Source of the DNA: Bernardetia sp.
Lineage (GTDB): Bacteria > Bacteroidota > Bacteroidia > Cytophagales > Bernardetiaceae
DNA length: 64,000 bases
Direction of reading: 5' to 3'
Assembly: GCA_020630575.1 (NCBI GenBank)
Contig: JAHDBD010000007.1
Location: 62,001-126,000, forward strand
Made by a program: the position numbers and the translations under genes. Positions 1 through 9,119 of this stretch are shown here, piece after piece (position 1 is the stretch's first letter; each line of letters starts with the position of its first letter). Under the pieces are notes generated by a model that was not told the DNA's origin, searched no databases, and saw only the letters and a program-made list of their open reading frames with translations.

Positions 1-312
1 AATTATGAGCAAGCTCACAAAGAACTGTATCATCAAGATGCTTTTAGCATTGAACCCGAATTATTACCCAACAATAAAGTACAAGGAATGGAAGCCATTG
101 GGAAAAAAGGAGAAGAATGGGCAAATAATTTGGAAGAAATGCACTTTGCTGAAGTTTCTGAACCTATTGTAGCAGGAAACCATTTTTCTTGTACAATGGC
201 TTTTGATGCCACTTTCAAAGACAGAGGAAGAGTAAAAGACGAAGAATTGGCTGTCTATAAAGTAGAAAATGGCAAAATTACAGAAGAACGTTTTTTTTAT
301 TCTATGGGATAA
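1..312 (+). CDS. SnoaL-like / NTF2-fold protein, 5' end cut off
   Basis: The frame is open from the first base of the window, so this is the C-terminal 103 residues of a gene that starts upstream. Visible features fit a SnoaL-like polyketide cyclase or NTF2-fold protein: a short helical start, the central stretch VQGMEAIGKKGEEWANN, strands around VAGNHFSCTMAFDATFKDRG, and the closing strand pair LAVYKVENGKITEERFFY, which is the usual end of this fold. These small cone-shaped proteins bind or convert small molecules, but no catalytic residue can be assigned here. An ATG at 88 lies inside the domain and is probably internal. A hairpin terminator follows at once. The family call rests on fold-like patterns only. 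Confidence 0.6.
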   Translation, partial: NYEQAHKELYHQDAFSIEPELLPNNKVQGMEAIGKKGEEWANNLEEMHFAEVSEPIVAGNHFSCTMAFDATFKDRGRVKDEELAVYKVENGKITEERFFYSMG

Positions 313-325
313 CTAAATTTTAATT

Positions 326-359
326 TCTAGTTCAAGCTGCAATGCTTGAACTAGATTTT
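326..359 (+). terminator. Hairpin terminator after the SnoaL-like gene
   Basis: A 12-bp perfect stem (TCTAGTTCAAGC, 326-337, with GCTTGAACTAGA, 344-355) closes a 6-nt loop and is followed by TTTT. It sits 13 nt past the stop codon. Confidence 0.75.
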
Positions 360-412
360 ATAGAAAGTAATTAGTTAAGGTTGCCAATTTTTTTTTATTG
401 CTTTTCAAGTCT

Positions 413-420
413 TATCTTTG
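413..420 (+). promoter_or_regulatory. Putative -7 element of lpdA
   Basis: TATCTTTG matches the Bacteroidota -7 consensus TAnnTTTG, 43 nt before the lpdA start. No clear TTTG box is seen at the expected distance upstream, only a T-run, so the assignment rests on the -7 element alone. Confidence 0.4.
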
Positions 421-463
421 AAGTATATTAGAATTTAAAAACCTTAATCCAATCAATATATTT

Positions 464-1855
464 ATGGCAACTTATGATTTATTAGTAATCGGTTCAGGAC
501 CTGGTGGTTATGTAGCTGCAATTCGTGCTTCTCAACTCGGACTAAAAGTAGGCGTTATAGAAAAAGAATCACTTGGTGGAATCTGTCTAAATTGGGGCTG
601 TATTCCTACAAAAGCACTTTTAAAGTCTGCTCAAGTATTCGAATATGTTCAACATGCCAAAGAATATGGCATTGAAGTAGGCGAATCTAAAGTAAATTTT
701 GGCGATATGATTGGTCGTAGCCGAAATGTAGCTGGTGGAATGAGCAAAGGAATTGAGTTTTTATTCAAAAAGAATAAAATTGATAAAATAATGGGCTTCG
801 GAAAACTAGCTGGAAAAGGCAAAGTAGAAGTAACCACTCAAGATGGAAAAAAAGAAATTTATGAAGCAAAAAGTATAATCCTTGCAACAGGTGGACGTGC
901 AAGAGAATTACCAAATCTTCCTATTGATGGCAAAAAAATCATTGAATACCGTAAAGCCATGTCTTTAGAAAAACAACCTAAAAAAATGGTTGTGGTAGGG
1001 TCTGGAGCTATCGGAGTAGAGTTTGCTTACCTTTATAACTCTATCGGAACAGAAGTAACGATTGTAGAATTTATGGACAGAATTGTTCCTGTTGAAGATG
1101 CTGATGTTTCTAAAGAACTAGAAAGACAATACAAGAAAAAAGGAATAAAAGTAATGACTTCTTCGGAAGTAACAAAAGTAGATACTTCTGGAACAGGTTG
1201 TAAAGTAACTGTCAAAACTAAAAAAGGCGAAGAAATCATCGAATGTGATGTAGTTCTTTCAGCTGTTGGAGTTTCGACAAACTTAGAAGGAATTGGCTTA
1301 GAAAGCACAGGTGTAAAAACTGAAAAAGGGAAAGTTGTTGTTGATGACTATTACAAAACTTCAGTTGATGGCGTTTATGCCATTGGCGATATCGTACACG
1401 GACCAGCACTTGCACACGTAGCGAGCGCAGAAGGAATTATTTGTGTAGAAAAAATTGCAGGACATCATCCAGAGCCATTAAACTACGGAAATATCCCTGG
1501 ATGTACGTACTGTCAGCCAGAAATTTCTTCAGTAGGAATGACAGAAGCACAAGCAAAAGAAGCAGGTTATGAAATCAAAGTAGGCAAATTCCCATTCTCT
1601 GCATCTGGAAAAGCAAGTGCAGCAGGTGCAAAAGAAGGTTTTGTAAAAGTAATCTTTGATGCAAAATATGGCGAATGGTTAGGCGCACACATGATAGGTG
1701 CAAATGTAACTGAAATGATTGCAGAAGCTGTTGTAGCAAGAAAATTAGAAACAACAGGAATGGAAATCGTAAAAGCAGTTCATCCACACCCAACTATGTC
1801 AGAAGCTGTAATGGAAGCAGCAGCAGCAGCGTATGGAGAAGTAATTCATATTTAG
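464..1855 (+). CDS. lpdA: Dihydrolipoyl dehydrogenase (E3)
   Basis: This is the FAD- and NAD-dependent E3 subunit that re-oxidises dihydrolipoamide in the pyruvate and 2-oxoglutarate dehydrogenase complexes and in glycine cleavage, in the cytoplasm. All family marks are present in 463 residues, the normal length. There is an N-terminal FAD-binding GSGPGGY at residues 10-16. The redox disulfide sits in GGICLNWGCIPTKA near residue 40. A second nucleotide-binding motif, VVGSGAIGVEFAY, lies near residue 175, and the FAD motif YAIGDI near 310. The C-terminal HPHPTMSEAV carries the catalytic His that acts across the dimer. No E1 or E2 gene lies beside it, so it is a single unit with its own promoter-like box upstream and a hairpin terminator downstream. 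A shared E3 for several complexes is the likely role. Confidence 0.97.
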   Translation: MATYDLLVIGSGPGGYVAAIRASQLGLKVGVIEKESLGGICLNWGCIPTKALLKSAQVFEYVQHAKEYGIEVGESKVNFGDMIGRSRNVAGGMSKGIEFLFKKNKIDKIMGFGKLAGKGKVEVTTQDGKKEIYEAKSIILATGGRARELPNLPIDGKKIIEYRKAMSLEKQPKKMVVVGSGAIGVEFAYLYNSIGTEVTIVEFMDRIVPVEDADVSKELERQYKKKGIKVMTSSEVTKVDTSGTGCKVTVKTKKGEEIIECDVVLSAVGVSTNLEGIGLESTGVKTEKGKVVVDDYYKTSVDGVYAIGDIVHGPALAHVASAEGIICVEKIAGHHPEPLNYGNIPGCTYCQPEISSVGMTEAQAKEAGYEIKVGKFPFSASGKASAAGAKEGFVKVIFDAKYGEWLGAHMIGANVTEMIAEAVVARKLETTGMEIVKAVHPHPTMSEAVMEAAAAAYGEVIHI

Positions 1856-1880
1856 AAAATTGATTTTTGAGCTATTATTA

Positions 1881-1915
1881 AACCCTAAGGGTCTTTGAAG
1901 ATTCTTAGGGTTTTT
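1881..1915 (+). terminator. Hairpin terminator after lpdA (ACCCTAAG-type stem)
   Basis: AACCCTAAG pairs with CTTAGGGTT around a short loop containing CTTTGAAGATT and is followed by a T-run. The same stem and nearly the same loop occur again at 2690-2726, and the stem recurs at 20952 and 48630. Confidence 0.8.
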
Positions 1916-1946
1916 ACTATTTTCTACTTAAAAAACATTCGAAATC

Positions 1947-2660
1947 ATGATAAAGCAAATTCTCATATTATTCTTTCTTGTATCAACTTTTTTTTCTTGT
2001 ACCGTTAAGCCTTATCAGAAAGAAACAGTCTATCAAGATTCGAAAATTAGTATAAATATATATCCTACTTCCGAAGAAAATAAGAGATTTATAAGGGAGT
2101 TAATTTATACAAATGATAAAAATGTTCTATTACAAAGTTTAGAAACAAGTGATACTACCATTTTAAGTAAAATAAGTTTTGATATTGTAGAAGAAGAAAA
2201 CCTAGTGAAATTGCAGGTTATGTTTGTAGATGAGGCTATTGAGTATAAAGAAAAAATAAAGAACTATATTTCGTATAGAATATCACAAAAACAGCAATAT
2301 GAGATGTCTAATCTATTTTTTCTTACGAAAGCTGAAGATGAAGGACACATTATTATAGACCTACTCAAGCAAAACTTAGAAGACGTTGTTTGGCAAGAAC
2401 ACTCTTCTCAACATTTATATTGGCGAGCTACACCTGATGAATTTAAACTCATAGCAGATAAGATACGCAATATTGTAAACCTCTCACAAGAATATGTATT
2501 ATTCACAAGAGTTCCTGTAGCAAAAGTAAAAGGTATTGATAATCAACTTTTTTCTTTTCACTATCGTTTTGAAGATGGAAAAATTATAGAGATGATTATA
2601 GAAGATATAGCAGGTATTCCAAAATTAGTAGCTATTGAAGCTAGAGATGAAATAAAATAG
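1947..2660 (+). CDS. Putative lipoprotein of unknown function
   Basis: I do not recognise a family for this 237-residue protein. The N-terminus (MIKQILILFFLVSTFFSC) is a short positively charged start, a hydrophobic stretch and a Cys at residue 18 preceded by Ser, which reads as a lipoprotein signal. The rest is a mixed alpha/beta sequence rich in Lys, Glu and Ile, with no transmembrane segment, no Cys pairs and no obvious catalytic motif. It lies between two near-identical hairpin terminators, so it is a monocistronic unit between lpdA and the vWA lipoprotein gene. Membrane anchoring is likely; everything beyond that is unknown. Confidence 0.75.
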   Translation: MIKQILILFFLVSTFFSCTVKPYQKETVYQDSKISINIYPTSEENKRFIRELIYTNDKNVLLQSLETSDTTILSKISFDIVEEENLVKLQVMFVDEAIEYKEKIKNYISYRISQKQQYEMSNLFFLTKAEDEGHIIIDLLKQNLEDVVWQEHSSQHLYWRATPDEFKLIADKIRNIVNLSQEYVLFTRVPVAKVKGIDNQLFSFHYRFEDGKIIEMIIEDIAGIPKLVAIEARDEIK

Positions 2661-2689
2661 CCATTAAATATTTTAATTCCATTTTATCA

Positions 2690-2726
2690 AACCCTAAGGT
2701 TCTTTGAAGATCCTTAGGGTTTTTTC
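2690..2726 (+). terminator. Hairpin terminator (ACCCTAAG-type stem)
   Basis: AACCCTAAGG pairs with CCTTAGGGTT and is followed by five T. The loop TTCTTTGAAGAT is almost the same as the loop of the terminator at 1881-1915, so the two hairpins are related by descent or copying. Confidence 0.8.
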
Positions 2727-2813
2727 ATGTGTTAATATTTTTTGTGTCTTTTTCAAAAAAAAATGATTGTAGAAATAAGAAAACCATTTTTTAACTTCTT
2801 CAAACTACTGATT

Positions 2814-4592
2814 ATGAAAACTATACATTCAAGATTCTCACAAAAACAGATTTTTGCTTTTCTATTTTGCTTTTTAGTTATTTTTTCAGCTTGTTCTAAT
2901 CAAAAGACAGTCTCAGATATTAGCAGTGTAGTTGCTGATTCTACGATTATAGATGTTCCACTTACAAATATTCCACCCCCAACTTCTCCAAAAGAAATAG
3001 TAGAGATAGATGAAAATATTGAAATTAAGATAGAAGACGTTGAGATAGAAGTCGACAATATCATAACTGATGTAACAGTCATAGACGCTCCAGTAGAAGA
3101 GGAAGCAGTAGAAGAAGTTTTTATGATTGTAGAAACTCCACGAATGGAAATCAAAAAGCAAAATACAGAAAACTACCAAAAATTAACAGAAAATAAATTT
3201 ATCCAACCCAAAAATCAAGCTCTTTCTACTTTTTCTATTGATGTAGATAACGCTTCTTACACAAATGCTCGTCGTTTTATTCAATCTGGACAACTTCCAA
3301 ATCCTGATGCAGTTCGTATCGAAGAATTTATAAATTACTTTGATTATGATTATCCACAACCAAAAAATGACGTTCCTTTTTCTATAAATACAGAAATTTC
3401 GGTTGCACCTTGGAATACAAAACACAAATTAGTTCATATCGGAATTCAAGGAAAAGAATTGGATTACAAGAATTTATCAGCTTCTAATCTTGTCTTTTTG
3501 ATTGATGCTTCGGGTTCAATGGAAGACCCAAACAAACTCCCTCTGTTGCGTTCTTCTTTGAAAATGCTTTTGAACGAAATGAATGAAAAAGACCGTATTT
3601 CGATTGTTGCTTATGCTGGTGCTACTGGTTTGGTGTTGCCTTCTACTTCGGTAAAAGAAAAAGTTAAAATATTGAATGCATTAGAAAACGTTTCAGCAGG
3701 TGGAAGTACAGCAGGAGGTGCAGGAATAACTTTAGCTTACAAAATTGCAAAAGAAAATTTTATCAAAAATGGAAATAATAGAGTGATTTTGTGTACAGAT
3801 GGAGATTTTAATGTAGGTGTTAATTCGGCTGATGACCTTGTAAAACTTATTGAAACAAAACGAAATGATGATATTTTCTTGACCGTTTGTGGGTTTGGAA
3901 TGGGAAATTATAAAGATTACCAAATGGAAGAGTTGAGCAATGCAGGAAATGGAAATTATTTTTATATCGACAATATTCAAGAAGCTAAAAAAGTATTTGT
4001 AACACAAATGAGAGCGACTTTATTTACGATTGCAAAAGATGTCAAACTTCAAATTGAATTTAATCCTACAAAAGTAGCTGCTTATCGTCTTATCGGTTAT
4101 GAAAACAGAATGCTCAAAAAAGAAGATTTCAATGATGATAAAAAAGATGCTGGAGAGCTTGGCGCAGGACATACTGTAACGGCATTGTACGAAATTATTC
4201 CTGTTGGTGTAAAAAGTGAATTTTTGACTTCGGTAGATGATTTGCGTTATCAAAATAATTCTAAAATAAGTTCAAATTATACAGCAGTGGCTTCTTCTGA
4301 CGAGCTTTTGAACTTAAAATTACGCTACAAAAAGCCTGATGAAACCAAAAGTAAATTAATTGTAAGTCCATTAAAAGATGAAAATATAGCTTTATCCAAA
4401 ACGTCTGATAATTTTCGTTTTTCGGCTGCTGTGGCTAGTTTTGGAATGATTTTGAGAAATTCGGAATACAAATCAAATACTGATTATCAAAATGTAATAG
4501 AATTAGCCAAAAATTCAAAAGGACAAGATATAGAAGGTTATCGAAGCGAATTTTTGAAATTAGTAGAAAGCTGTATGTTGATGAGTAAATAA
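2814..4592 (+). CDS. YfbK-type von Willebrand factor A lipoprotein
   Basis: This is a surface or periplasmic lipoprotein of the YfbK group. From the ATG at 2814 the signal runs to IFSAC with Cys 27 as the lipidation site; upstream in-frame starts (TTG at 2742, ATG at 2763) would place a long tail before the signal and are less likely. A Glu/Val/Ile-rich linker covers about residues 30-105. The conserved region starting ALSTFSIDVDNASYTNARRF matches the N-terminal domain seen in YfbK-like proteins. The vWA domain carries a full metal-ion site, DASGSM, near residue 231, plus the later TDGDFN. The C-terminal 170 residues fit the DUF3520-type domain. Family members bind a divalent metal through the vWA fold and mediate protein contacts; the partner is unknown. 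Confidence 0.88.
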   Translation: MKTIHSRFSQKQIFAFLFCFLVIFSACSNQKTVSDISSVVADSTIIDVPLTNIPPPTSPKEIVEIDENIEIKIEDVEIEVDNIITDVTVIDAPVEEEAVEEVFMIVETPRMEIKKQNTENYQKLTENKFIQPKNQALSTFSIDVDNASYTNARRFIQSGQLPNPDAVRIEEFINYFDYDYPQPKNDVPFSINTEISVAPWNTKHKLVHIGIQGKELDYKNLSASNLVFLIDASGSMEDPNKLPLLRSSLKMLLNEMNEKDRISIVAYAGATGLVLPSTSVKEKVKILNALENVSAGGSTAGGAGITLAYKIAKENFIKNGNNRVILCTDGDFNVGVNSADDLVKLIETKRNDDIFLTVCGFGMGNYKDYQMEELSNAGNGNYFYIDNIQEAKKVFVTQMRATLFTIAKDVKLQIEFNPTKVAAYRLIGYENRMLKKEDFNDDKKDAGELGAGHTVTALYEIIPVGVKSEFLTSVDDLRYQNNSKISSNYTAVASSDELLNLKLRYKKPDETKSKLIVSPLKDENIALSKTSDNFRFSAAVASFGMILRNSEYKSNTDYQNVIELAKNSKGQDIEGYRSEFLKLVESCMLMSK

Positions 4593-4741
4593 TTTTTCTA
4601 TCTTCTTATAGTCTAATTTTTTGATGTATTGTGCTACAATTTAAATTTTAAAAATAATTATTTACACTACCATGAAACAAAATAAATTCTTATCTTGAAG
4701 TAAGTAACATTGTAACTACATTACTTTACACCTTGTTTTTC

Positions 4742-6925
4742 ATGAAAAAACATTACTTGAGATGCACTTTTGTATCAATTTTTCTATCTATTTCATTTTC
4801 TTTACTTGCTCAAAGTGATTCTTCGCTGTATCAACTAAGTATTGATGAGCTTTTACAGCCTGAAGAAAACTTACTGACAGGAAAAGTTTCTTCTGCTTCC
4901 AAAATAGAGCAGCGTGTACTTGATGCCCCCAGTATTGTAAAAGTTATTTCACAAGAAAAAATAAATAAATATGGTTGGGTTAGTCTGAATGATATTTTAT
5001 ACAGACAAGCTGGCTTTTCACCTTCACAAGATTATGATAGAAAAACGGTAAGTTCTAGAGGAGTGTATGAAGGTTGGAATAATAACCATTTGCTTATTTT
5101 GGTAGACGGTGTTCCTTATAATGATAATTTGTATGGAACAGCTTATACTTCTGAGGTTACTCCTTTAGTTTTTTCTAAATCAATAGAACTCATTCGGGGC
5201 CCTGTTTCGGCTTTGTATGGTGCAAATGCAATGAATGGAGCAATCGGAATAAACACCGTTTCTCCTTCTGATTTTAGACAAAATGGAATGGCTCAGATTC
5301 GCTTGGGAAGCAATAACAAACAAATTTATGATGTGGTAGTCGGTGGAGAAAGTGATGTCTTGGCTGCTGTCGTGGCTTTTAATTCTTTTTCTACACTAGG
5401 AAACGAATATTTATCCTTTGATGATTCAGAAAGAACAGATGATGCAGGTAATTTCTTGAAACAAAAAATAAATGATAAAAGAAATAGCTATTATCTTTTT
5501 GGAAAGCTAGAAGGAAGGGGGAAATTATCAGGTTTCGAATTACAATATCATCAGCACGATTGGGAGCTTGAAACAGGACATGGCTGGTTGTTTTTTATTC
5601 CAGATCAACCAGAAGCCATTAAAGAAAATCGAAAAATGCTATCTTTACGTTATACAAGTGGACATCTGAATAAAAATTTAGTACAAGAATATGTTGTACG
5701 TTATCAGCGTCATGCTGTGGATTGGAATATGCGTTATTATCCTGATGGTGCGCTTGATAATTTTTACCCACTAGGTGTCACAGAATATTTGAAAACAAGT
5801 GCAGAAGATGTTTTTGGTAGAATGCAATACAAATATTCGTTAGGAAAAGAGTCCGTTTTTCTTGCAGGCATAGAAGGAAATGTATTTTATTATGATGGAG
5901 ATGACGCCCACACTTCAAATATTGATTTGAATTCAGATTTTTCTCCTTTTCAAGATAATGATCCTCAGCCAATGAATGCGTGGTTGGAGTTTATAGCCTC
6001 AAAACCTCTGATAAATCTTGCTTTATTTGCTCAATATACATCGCCTAGAATTTTGAATGGACTTCTACAAGCGACAGTTACACTTCGTTATGACAATCAA
6101 TTTTTCAATTATACAGATATTTATTCATCAGAAAGAAACGAAGAATCAAAGTCTTTTGAACAGTTTAGTCCAAGAGTAGGACTGGTTTTTCATGCCATGC
6201 CTACCCTTACTGTCAAAGCTCTTGGAGGAAGGGCATTTCGCACGCCTACTCCTACCGAAATGTTTGGGGCAAATACGTATTCACTTGCTTCGAATATCAA
6301 CGAACTTTCAGCAGAATCTATTACTACATTTGAGTTAGTTGGAGAATGGCAGGCTTCCAAAAAGACGATTATGCGATTGAATACCTTTTATACCAATTTT
6401 GAAGACATCATTGCTTATAGTGTTGCTAATGCTAATTTGAGTACAAATTTGTATAGCTTGACTAATTTTGGAATCGAATATGAGATTGAATCATCTATTT
6501 CTTCTGAATTTCAGATTATGGGAAATTATTCTTTTGTGCAACGACTCAACGAAACCATTAGAGATACCACAATTACAGAAAGTCCTGATAAACTGACTTG
6601 GTATCCTGCACATAGTTTGAATGTTGGTTTTTCTTATGAAAAAAATAAATTTTTAGGTTCGGCAATGGTTCATGCACAAAGTGAAGTTATGCGTAGAAGT
6701 TCAGATATTACTGAGCGAACAAAGGATTATCGCCCAGAAAATGTAGCAGCTTGGGCAACTGTAGATACAAAATTTGCCTATCGTTTTACACCTTATTTAG
6801 AACTAGGTCTTCTAATTACAAATCTTGCTGACAAAGATAACTATCTCATAAAAAATAATTCTTATCGTTTTGATTATAGAATGAATAAACGAAATTTTTT
6901 AGTTAATCTTAGATATGATTTTTGA
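4742..6925 (+). CDS. TonB-dependent outer membrane receptor
   Basis: The gene encodes a 727-residue TonB-dependent receptor from the ATG at 4742; a TTG three codons earlier is possible. The signal peptide ends near LLAQ (residue 24). The plug domain follows directly: APSIVKVISQEKI, then LLILVDGVPYNDNLYG and IELIRGPVSALYGANAMNG, which is the typical plug core. The remaining 550 residues are strand-rich barrel sequence with ATP-independent uptake architecture, ending in the aromatic terminus NLRYDF that suits barrel assembly. There is no N-terminal carboxypeptidase-like domain, so it is of the siderophore/vitamin type rather than SusC type. No substrate-binding lipoprotein or transporter gene is adjacent, so the ligand is not known. 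Confidence 0.92.
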   Translation: MKKHYLRCTFVSIFLSISFSLLAQSDSSLYQLSIDELLQPEENLLTGKVSSASKIEQRVLDAPSIVKVISQEKINKYGWVSLNDILYRQAGFSPSQDYDRKTVSSRGVYEGWNNNHLLILVDGVPYNDNLYGTAYTSEVTPLVFSKSIELIRGPVSALYGANAMNGAIGINTVSPSDFRQNGMAQIRLGSNNKQIYDVVVGGESDVLAAVVAFNSFSTLGNEYLSFDDSERTDDAGNFLKQKINDKRNSYYLFGKLEGRGKLSGFELQYHQHDWELETGHGWLFFIPDQPEAIKENRKMLSLRYTSGHLNKNLVQEYVVRYQRHAVDWNMRYYPDGALDNFYPLGVTEYLKTSAEDVFGRMQYKYSLGKESVFLAGIEGNVFYYDGDDAHTSNIDLNSDFSPFQDNDPQPMNAWLEFIASKPLINLALFAQYTSPRILNGLLQATVTLRYDNQFFNYTDIYSSERNEESKSFEQFSPRVGLVFHAMPTLTVKALGGRAFRTPTPTEMFGANTYSLASNINELSAESITTFELVGEWQASKKTIMRLNTFYTNFEDIIAYSVANANLSTNLYSLTNFGIEYEIESSISSEFQIMGNYSFVQRLNETIRDTTITESPDKLTWYPAHSLNVGFSYEKNKFLGSAMVHAQSEVMRRSSDITERTKDYRPENVAAWATVDTKFAYRFTPYLELGLLITNLADKDNYLIKNNSYRFDYRMNKRNFLVNLRYDF

Positions 6926-6937
6926 GATAATACAAAC

Positions 6938-7001
6938 TTTCATGAACCACAGAAAAAAAGGCTTCAGAACATGCCGAAACCTCTTTTTTATAGCCATGAA
7001 A
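6938..7001 (+). terminator. Imperfect hairpin after the TonB receptor gene
   Basis: An outer 7-bp stem (TTTCATG with CATGAAA) encloses an inner imperfect stem, A-rich with GGCTTC on the left and GAAACC plus a T-run on the right. It lies 12 nt past the stop and probably ends transcription of the receptor gene. The inner stem has mismatches, so confidence is moderate. Confidence 0.5.
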
Positions 7002-7103
7002 AAATTACCAATCTCGTGGCAATCACAATGAGTTAAATAGCTATTAATATGCCAAAGTGTGAAAACTAAACGACAAACAAGAGATTAAATAAGATTAATA
7101 ATC

Positions 7104-7143
7104 TAATTTTGTAATCTAGATAGTTTCAAATTGATTAAATTTG
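7104..7143 (+). promoter_or_regulatory. Possible menD promoter elements
   Basis: Two exact -7 type boxes lie in the 309-bp gap before menD: TAATTTTG at 7104-7111 and TAAATTTG at 7136-7143. The first box's own TTTG stands 24 nt before the second, slightly too far for the usual -33 spacing. Either could serve as the start region of menD. Confidence 0.35.
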
Positions 7144-7170
7144 TCAAATCAAAACATACCTTACAAGGAT

Positions 7171-7215
7171 TATCATTAATAAACTGTATAGTTAATCTAT
7201 TCGTAATTTTTAATT
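7171..7215 (+). repeat. AT-rich module shared with the region upstream of 16593
   Basis: Three words occur here in order: TATCATTAA (7171), TATAGTTAAT (7187) and the 18-nt TATTCGTAATTTTTAATT (7198-7215), just before the menD start. The same three words in the same order lie at 16512-16567, just before the thioesterase gene. The spacers differ by 5-6 nt. Confidence 0.6.
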
Positions 7216-7234
7216 TTTAATTGTCAATTCAATT

Positions 7235-9001
7235 ATGTCTTACGCTCTTCAACCCATTTGGAATATTGCTCATATTTGCCACAGACACGGCATCGAAAAC
7301 GTAATCATTTCACCAGGTTCTCGGTCTGCTCCTCTTACACTAGCTTTTGTAAGGCATAAAAATTTGAACTGCAAAGTGGTGGCTGATGAGCGTTCTGCTG
7401 CTTTTATAGCTTTAGGAATTGCACAGCAGACCAATAAACCTGTTATTTTGATTTGTACTTCGGGTTCTGCTGCCTACAATTATGCTCCAGCAATTGCAGA
7501 AGCCTATTTTCAACAAATTCCTCTACTTGTCTTGACGGCTGACCGTCCTCCAGAGTGGATAGACCAGTTTGATGGACAGACCATCAGACAAACAAATATC
7601 TACGGAAAGCACGTAAAAGAAAGCTATACATTGCCAGTTGATTTGTCACATGAAGATGCTGTTTGGCATATCGAACGCACGATTTCAGAGGCAATTAATC
7701 TTTGTCAAACCTATCCTGCTGCGCCTGTTCATATCAATGCACCTTTTCGTGAGCCGTTTTATCCACCTATTGAAGTTACGAATGAAGAAGATGATATAAA
7801 TAGTTTGTATGAAAATCAGATAAAATATGATAATGATGTAAAGATTATCGAACAAATTCATAGCCGTCCAAAAATACGAACACAACATTGGGAACAGCTT
7901 TTAGAAGTGTGGAATAGAACAGAAAAAAAATTGATTGTTGGGGGGCAAATGCGTTATGATGAGCGTTTGATTTATGCGCTTAATGGTCTGGAGGTTACTG
8001 TTGTGGCAGATGTAATTTCAAATCTTCACATTGTAAAAAATAGTATTCAGCATCAAGACGTTTTTTTGATGAATAGAGAAAGTTTAGAAGAACTCAGACC
8101 AGAATTATTGATTACGTTTGGAAAGTCAGTCATCTCAAAAAATCTCAAAAAGTTTTTACGTGAATATCCTGCTATTGAACATTGGCACATTCAACCTGCT
8201 GGAATTGCTGCTGATACTTTTCAGTCGCTTACAAAAGTAGTTCCTCTTAATCCATCCTATTTTTTCAGAAAGGTTTTGGAAAAACAGACTCGTTTTGCAG
8301 AGTCGTATCGTCAATCTTTTTTTGTTGATAATTGGCGTGGAACAGATGCAGAAATTAAGAAATTAAATGCTCATTTTTTCGAAGAGCAACCTTTTTCAGA
8401 GTTTGAAGCTGTTAAGAGATTAATGGAACACTTACCACAACGTTCTAATTTTCATTTGGCAAACAGTATGAGTGTGCGTTATGCCAATTATCTTAATTTA
8501 GATAAAGATGCAAATAAAGAAATTGAAATCTTCTCTAATCGTGGTACAAGTGGAATTGATGGTTCAACAAGTACAGCCATAGGACACGCTCTTGCAGACG
8601 ATGAAACATTGAATATTTTATTGACTGGTGATGTTGCTTTTTTCTACGATAGAAATGCTTTTTGGAATAATTATTTACCAAAAAATCTGATTGTAATTTT
8701 ACTCAATAATCACGGAGGAGGAATTTTCAAAATGCTTCCAGATGCAGCCAAACAGCCTGAATCAGATGAGTTTTTTGTAATCAAACAGCCTTTGGATGCT
8801 CAAAGTTTGAGTAAAGAATTTGAATTAGAATATACGTTTTGTGAAGATAAAAACGGATTTCAAAATGCTTTAGAAAACCTAGAGTTAGATGTAGAAAAAC
8901 GAAGCCGAATTTCTATTGTTGAAGTAAAAACATCAATAGAAACAAATACAAAAGTTTTTCAAGACTATAAAAAAGCTGTTAAGTTTTTGGAGGTGGATTA
9001 A
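7235..9001 (+). CDS. menD: SEPHCHC synthase (menaquinone biosynthesis)
   Basis: MenD is the thiamine-diphosphate enzyme that joins isochorismate and 2-oxoglutarate with loss of CO2 to give 2-succinyl-5-enolpyruvyl-6-hydroxy-3-cyclohexene-1-carboxylate, an early committed step to menaquinone. The 588 residues are full length. The N-terminal pyrimidine-binding half shows NVIISPGSRSAPLTLAF near residue 22 and VVADERSAAFIALGIA near 50, with the Glu that activates the cofactor. A middle domain follows. The C-terminal half has the diphosphate and Mg-binding signature beginning LTGDVAFFYDRNAFWNN near residue 468 and the following LLNNHGGGIF. No other men genes are in the window. The ATG at 7235 is the only reasonable start. 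Confidence 0.96.
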   Translation: MSYALQPIWNIAHICHRHGIENVIISPGSRSAPLTLAFVRHKNLNCKVVADERSAAFIALGIAQQTNKPVILICTSGSAAYNYAPAIAEAYFQQIPLLVLTADRPPEWIDQFDGQTIRQTNIYGKHVKESYTLPVDLSHEDAVWHIERTISEAINLCQTYPAAPVHINAPFREPFYPPIEVTNEEDDINSLYENQIKYDNDVKIIEQIHSRPKIRTQHWEQLLEVWNRTEKKLIVGGQMRYDERLIYALNGLEVTVVADVISNLHIVKNSIQHQDVFLMNRESLEELRPELLITFGKSVISKNLKKFLREYPAIEHWHIQPAGIAADTFQSLTKVVPLNPSYFFRKVLEKQTRFAESYRQSFFVDNWRGTDAEIKKLNAHFFEEQPFSEFEAVKRLMEHLPQRSNFHLANSMSVRYANYLNLDKDANKEIEIFSNRGTSGIDGSTSTAIGHALADDETLNILLTGDVAFFYDRNAFWNNYLPKNLIVILLNNHGGGIFKMLPDAAKQPESDEFFVIKQPLDAQSLSKEFELEYTFCEDKNGFQNALENLELDVEKRSRISIVEVKTSIETNTKVFQDYKKAVKFLEVD

Positions 9002-9058
9002 AAAAAGTTCTTAGTAGGTTTTGGACTGATACTAATATATTTTTTTTTCTTATTGTTT

Positions 9059-9077
9059 CACCAAATAAAATTTGGTG
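9059..9077. other. Small perfect hairpin between convergent genes
   Basis: CACCAAAT, an AAA loop and ATTTGGTG form an 8-bp stem between the ends of menD and the minus-strand gene at 9120. There is no T-run directly after it on either strand, so it may be a weak terminator or a processing site. Confidence 0.35.
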
Positions 9078-9119
9078 CTATTGAATATTTTTTCACTAGT
9101 TCAATATTATGTAAGTACC

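Noticed and set aside
2913-3179. Minus-strand ORF of 88 residues opposite the vWA gene
   Set aside because: It is rich in Tyr, Phe and Asn as expected for the antisense of a Glu/Asp/Val-rich linker, and lies fully inside a well-supported gene.
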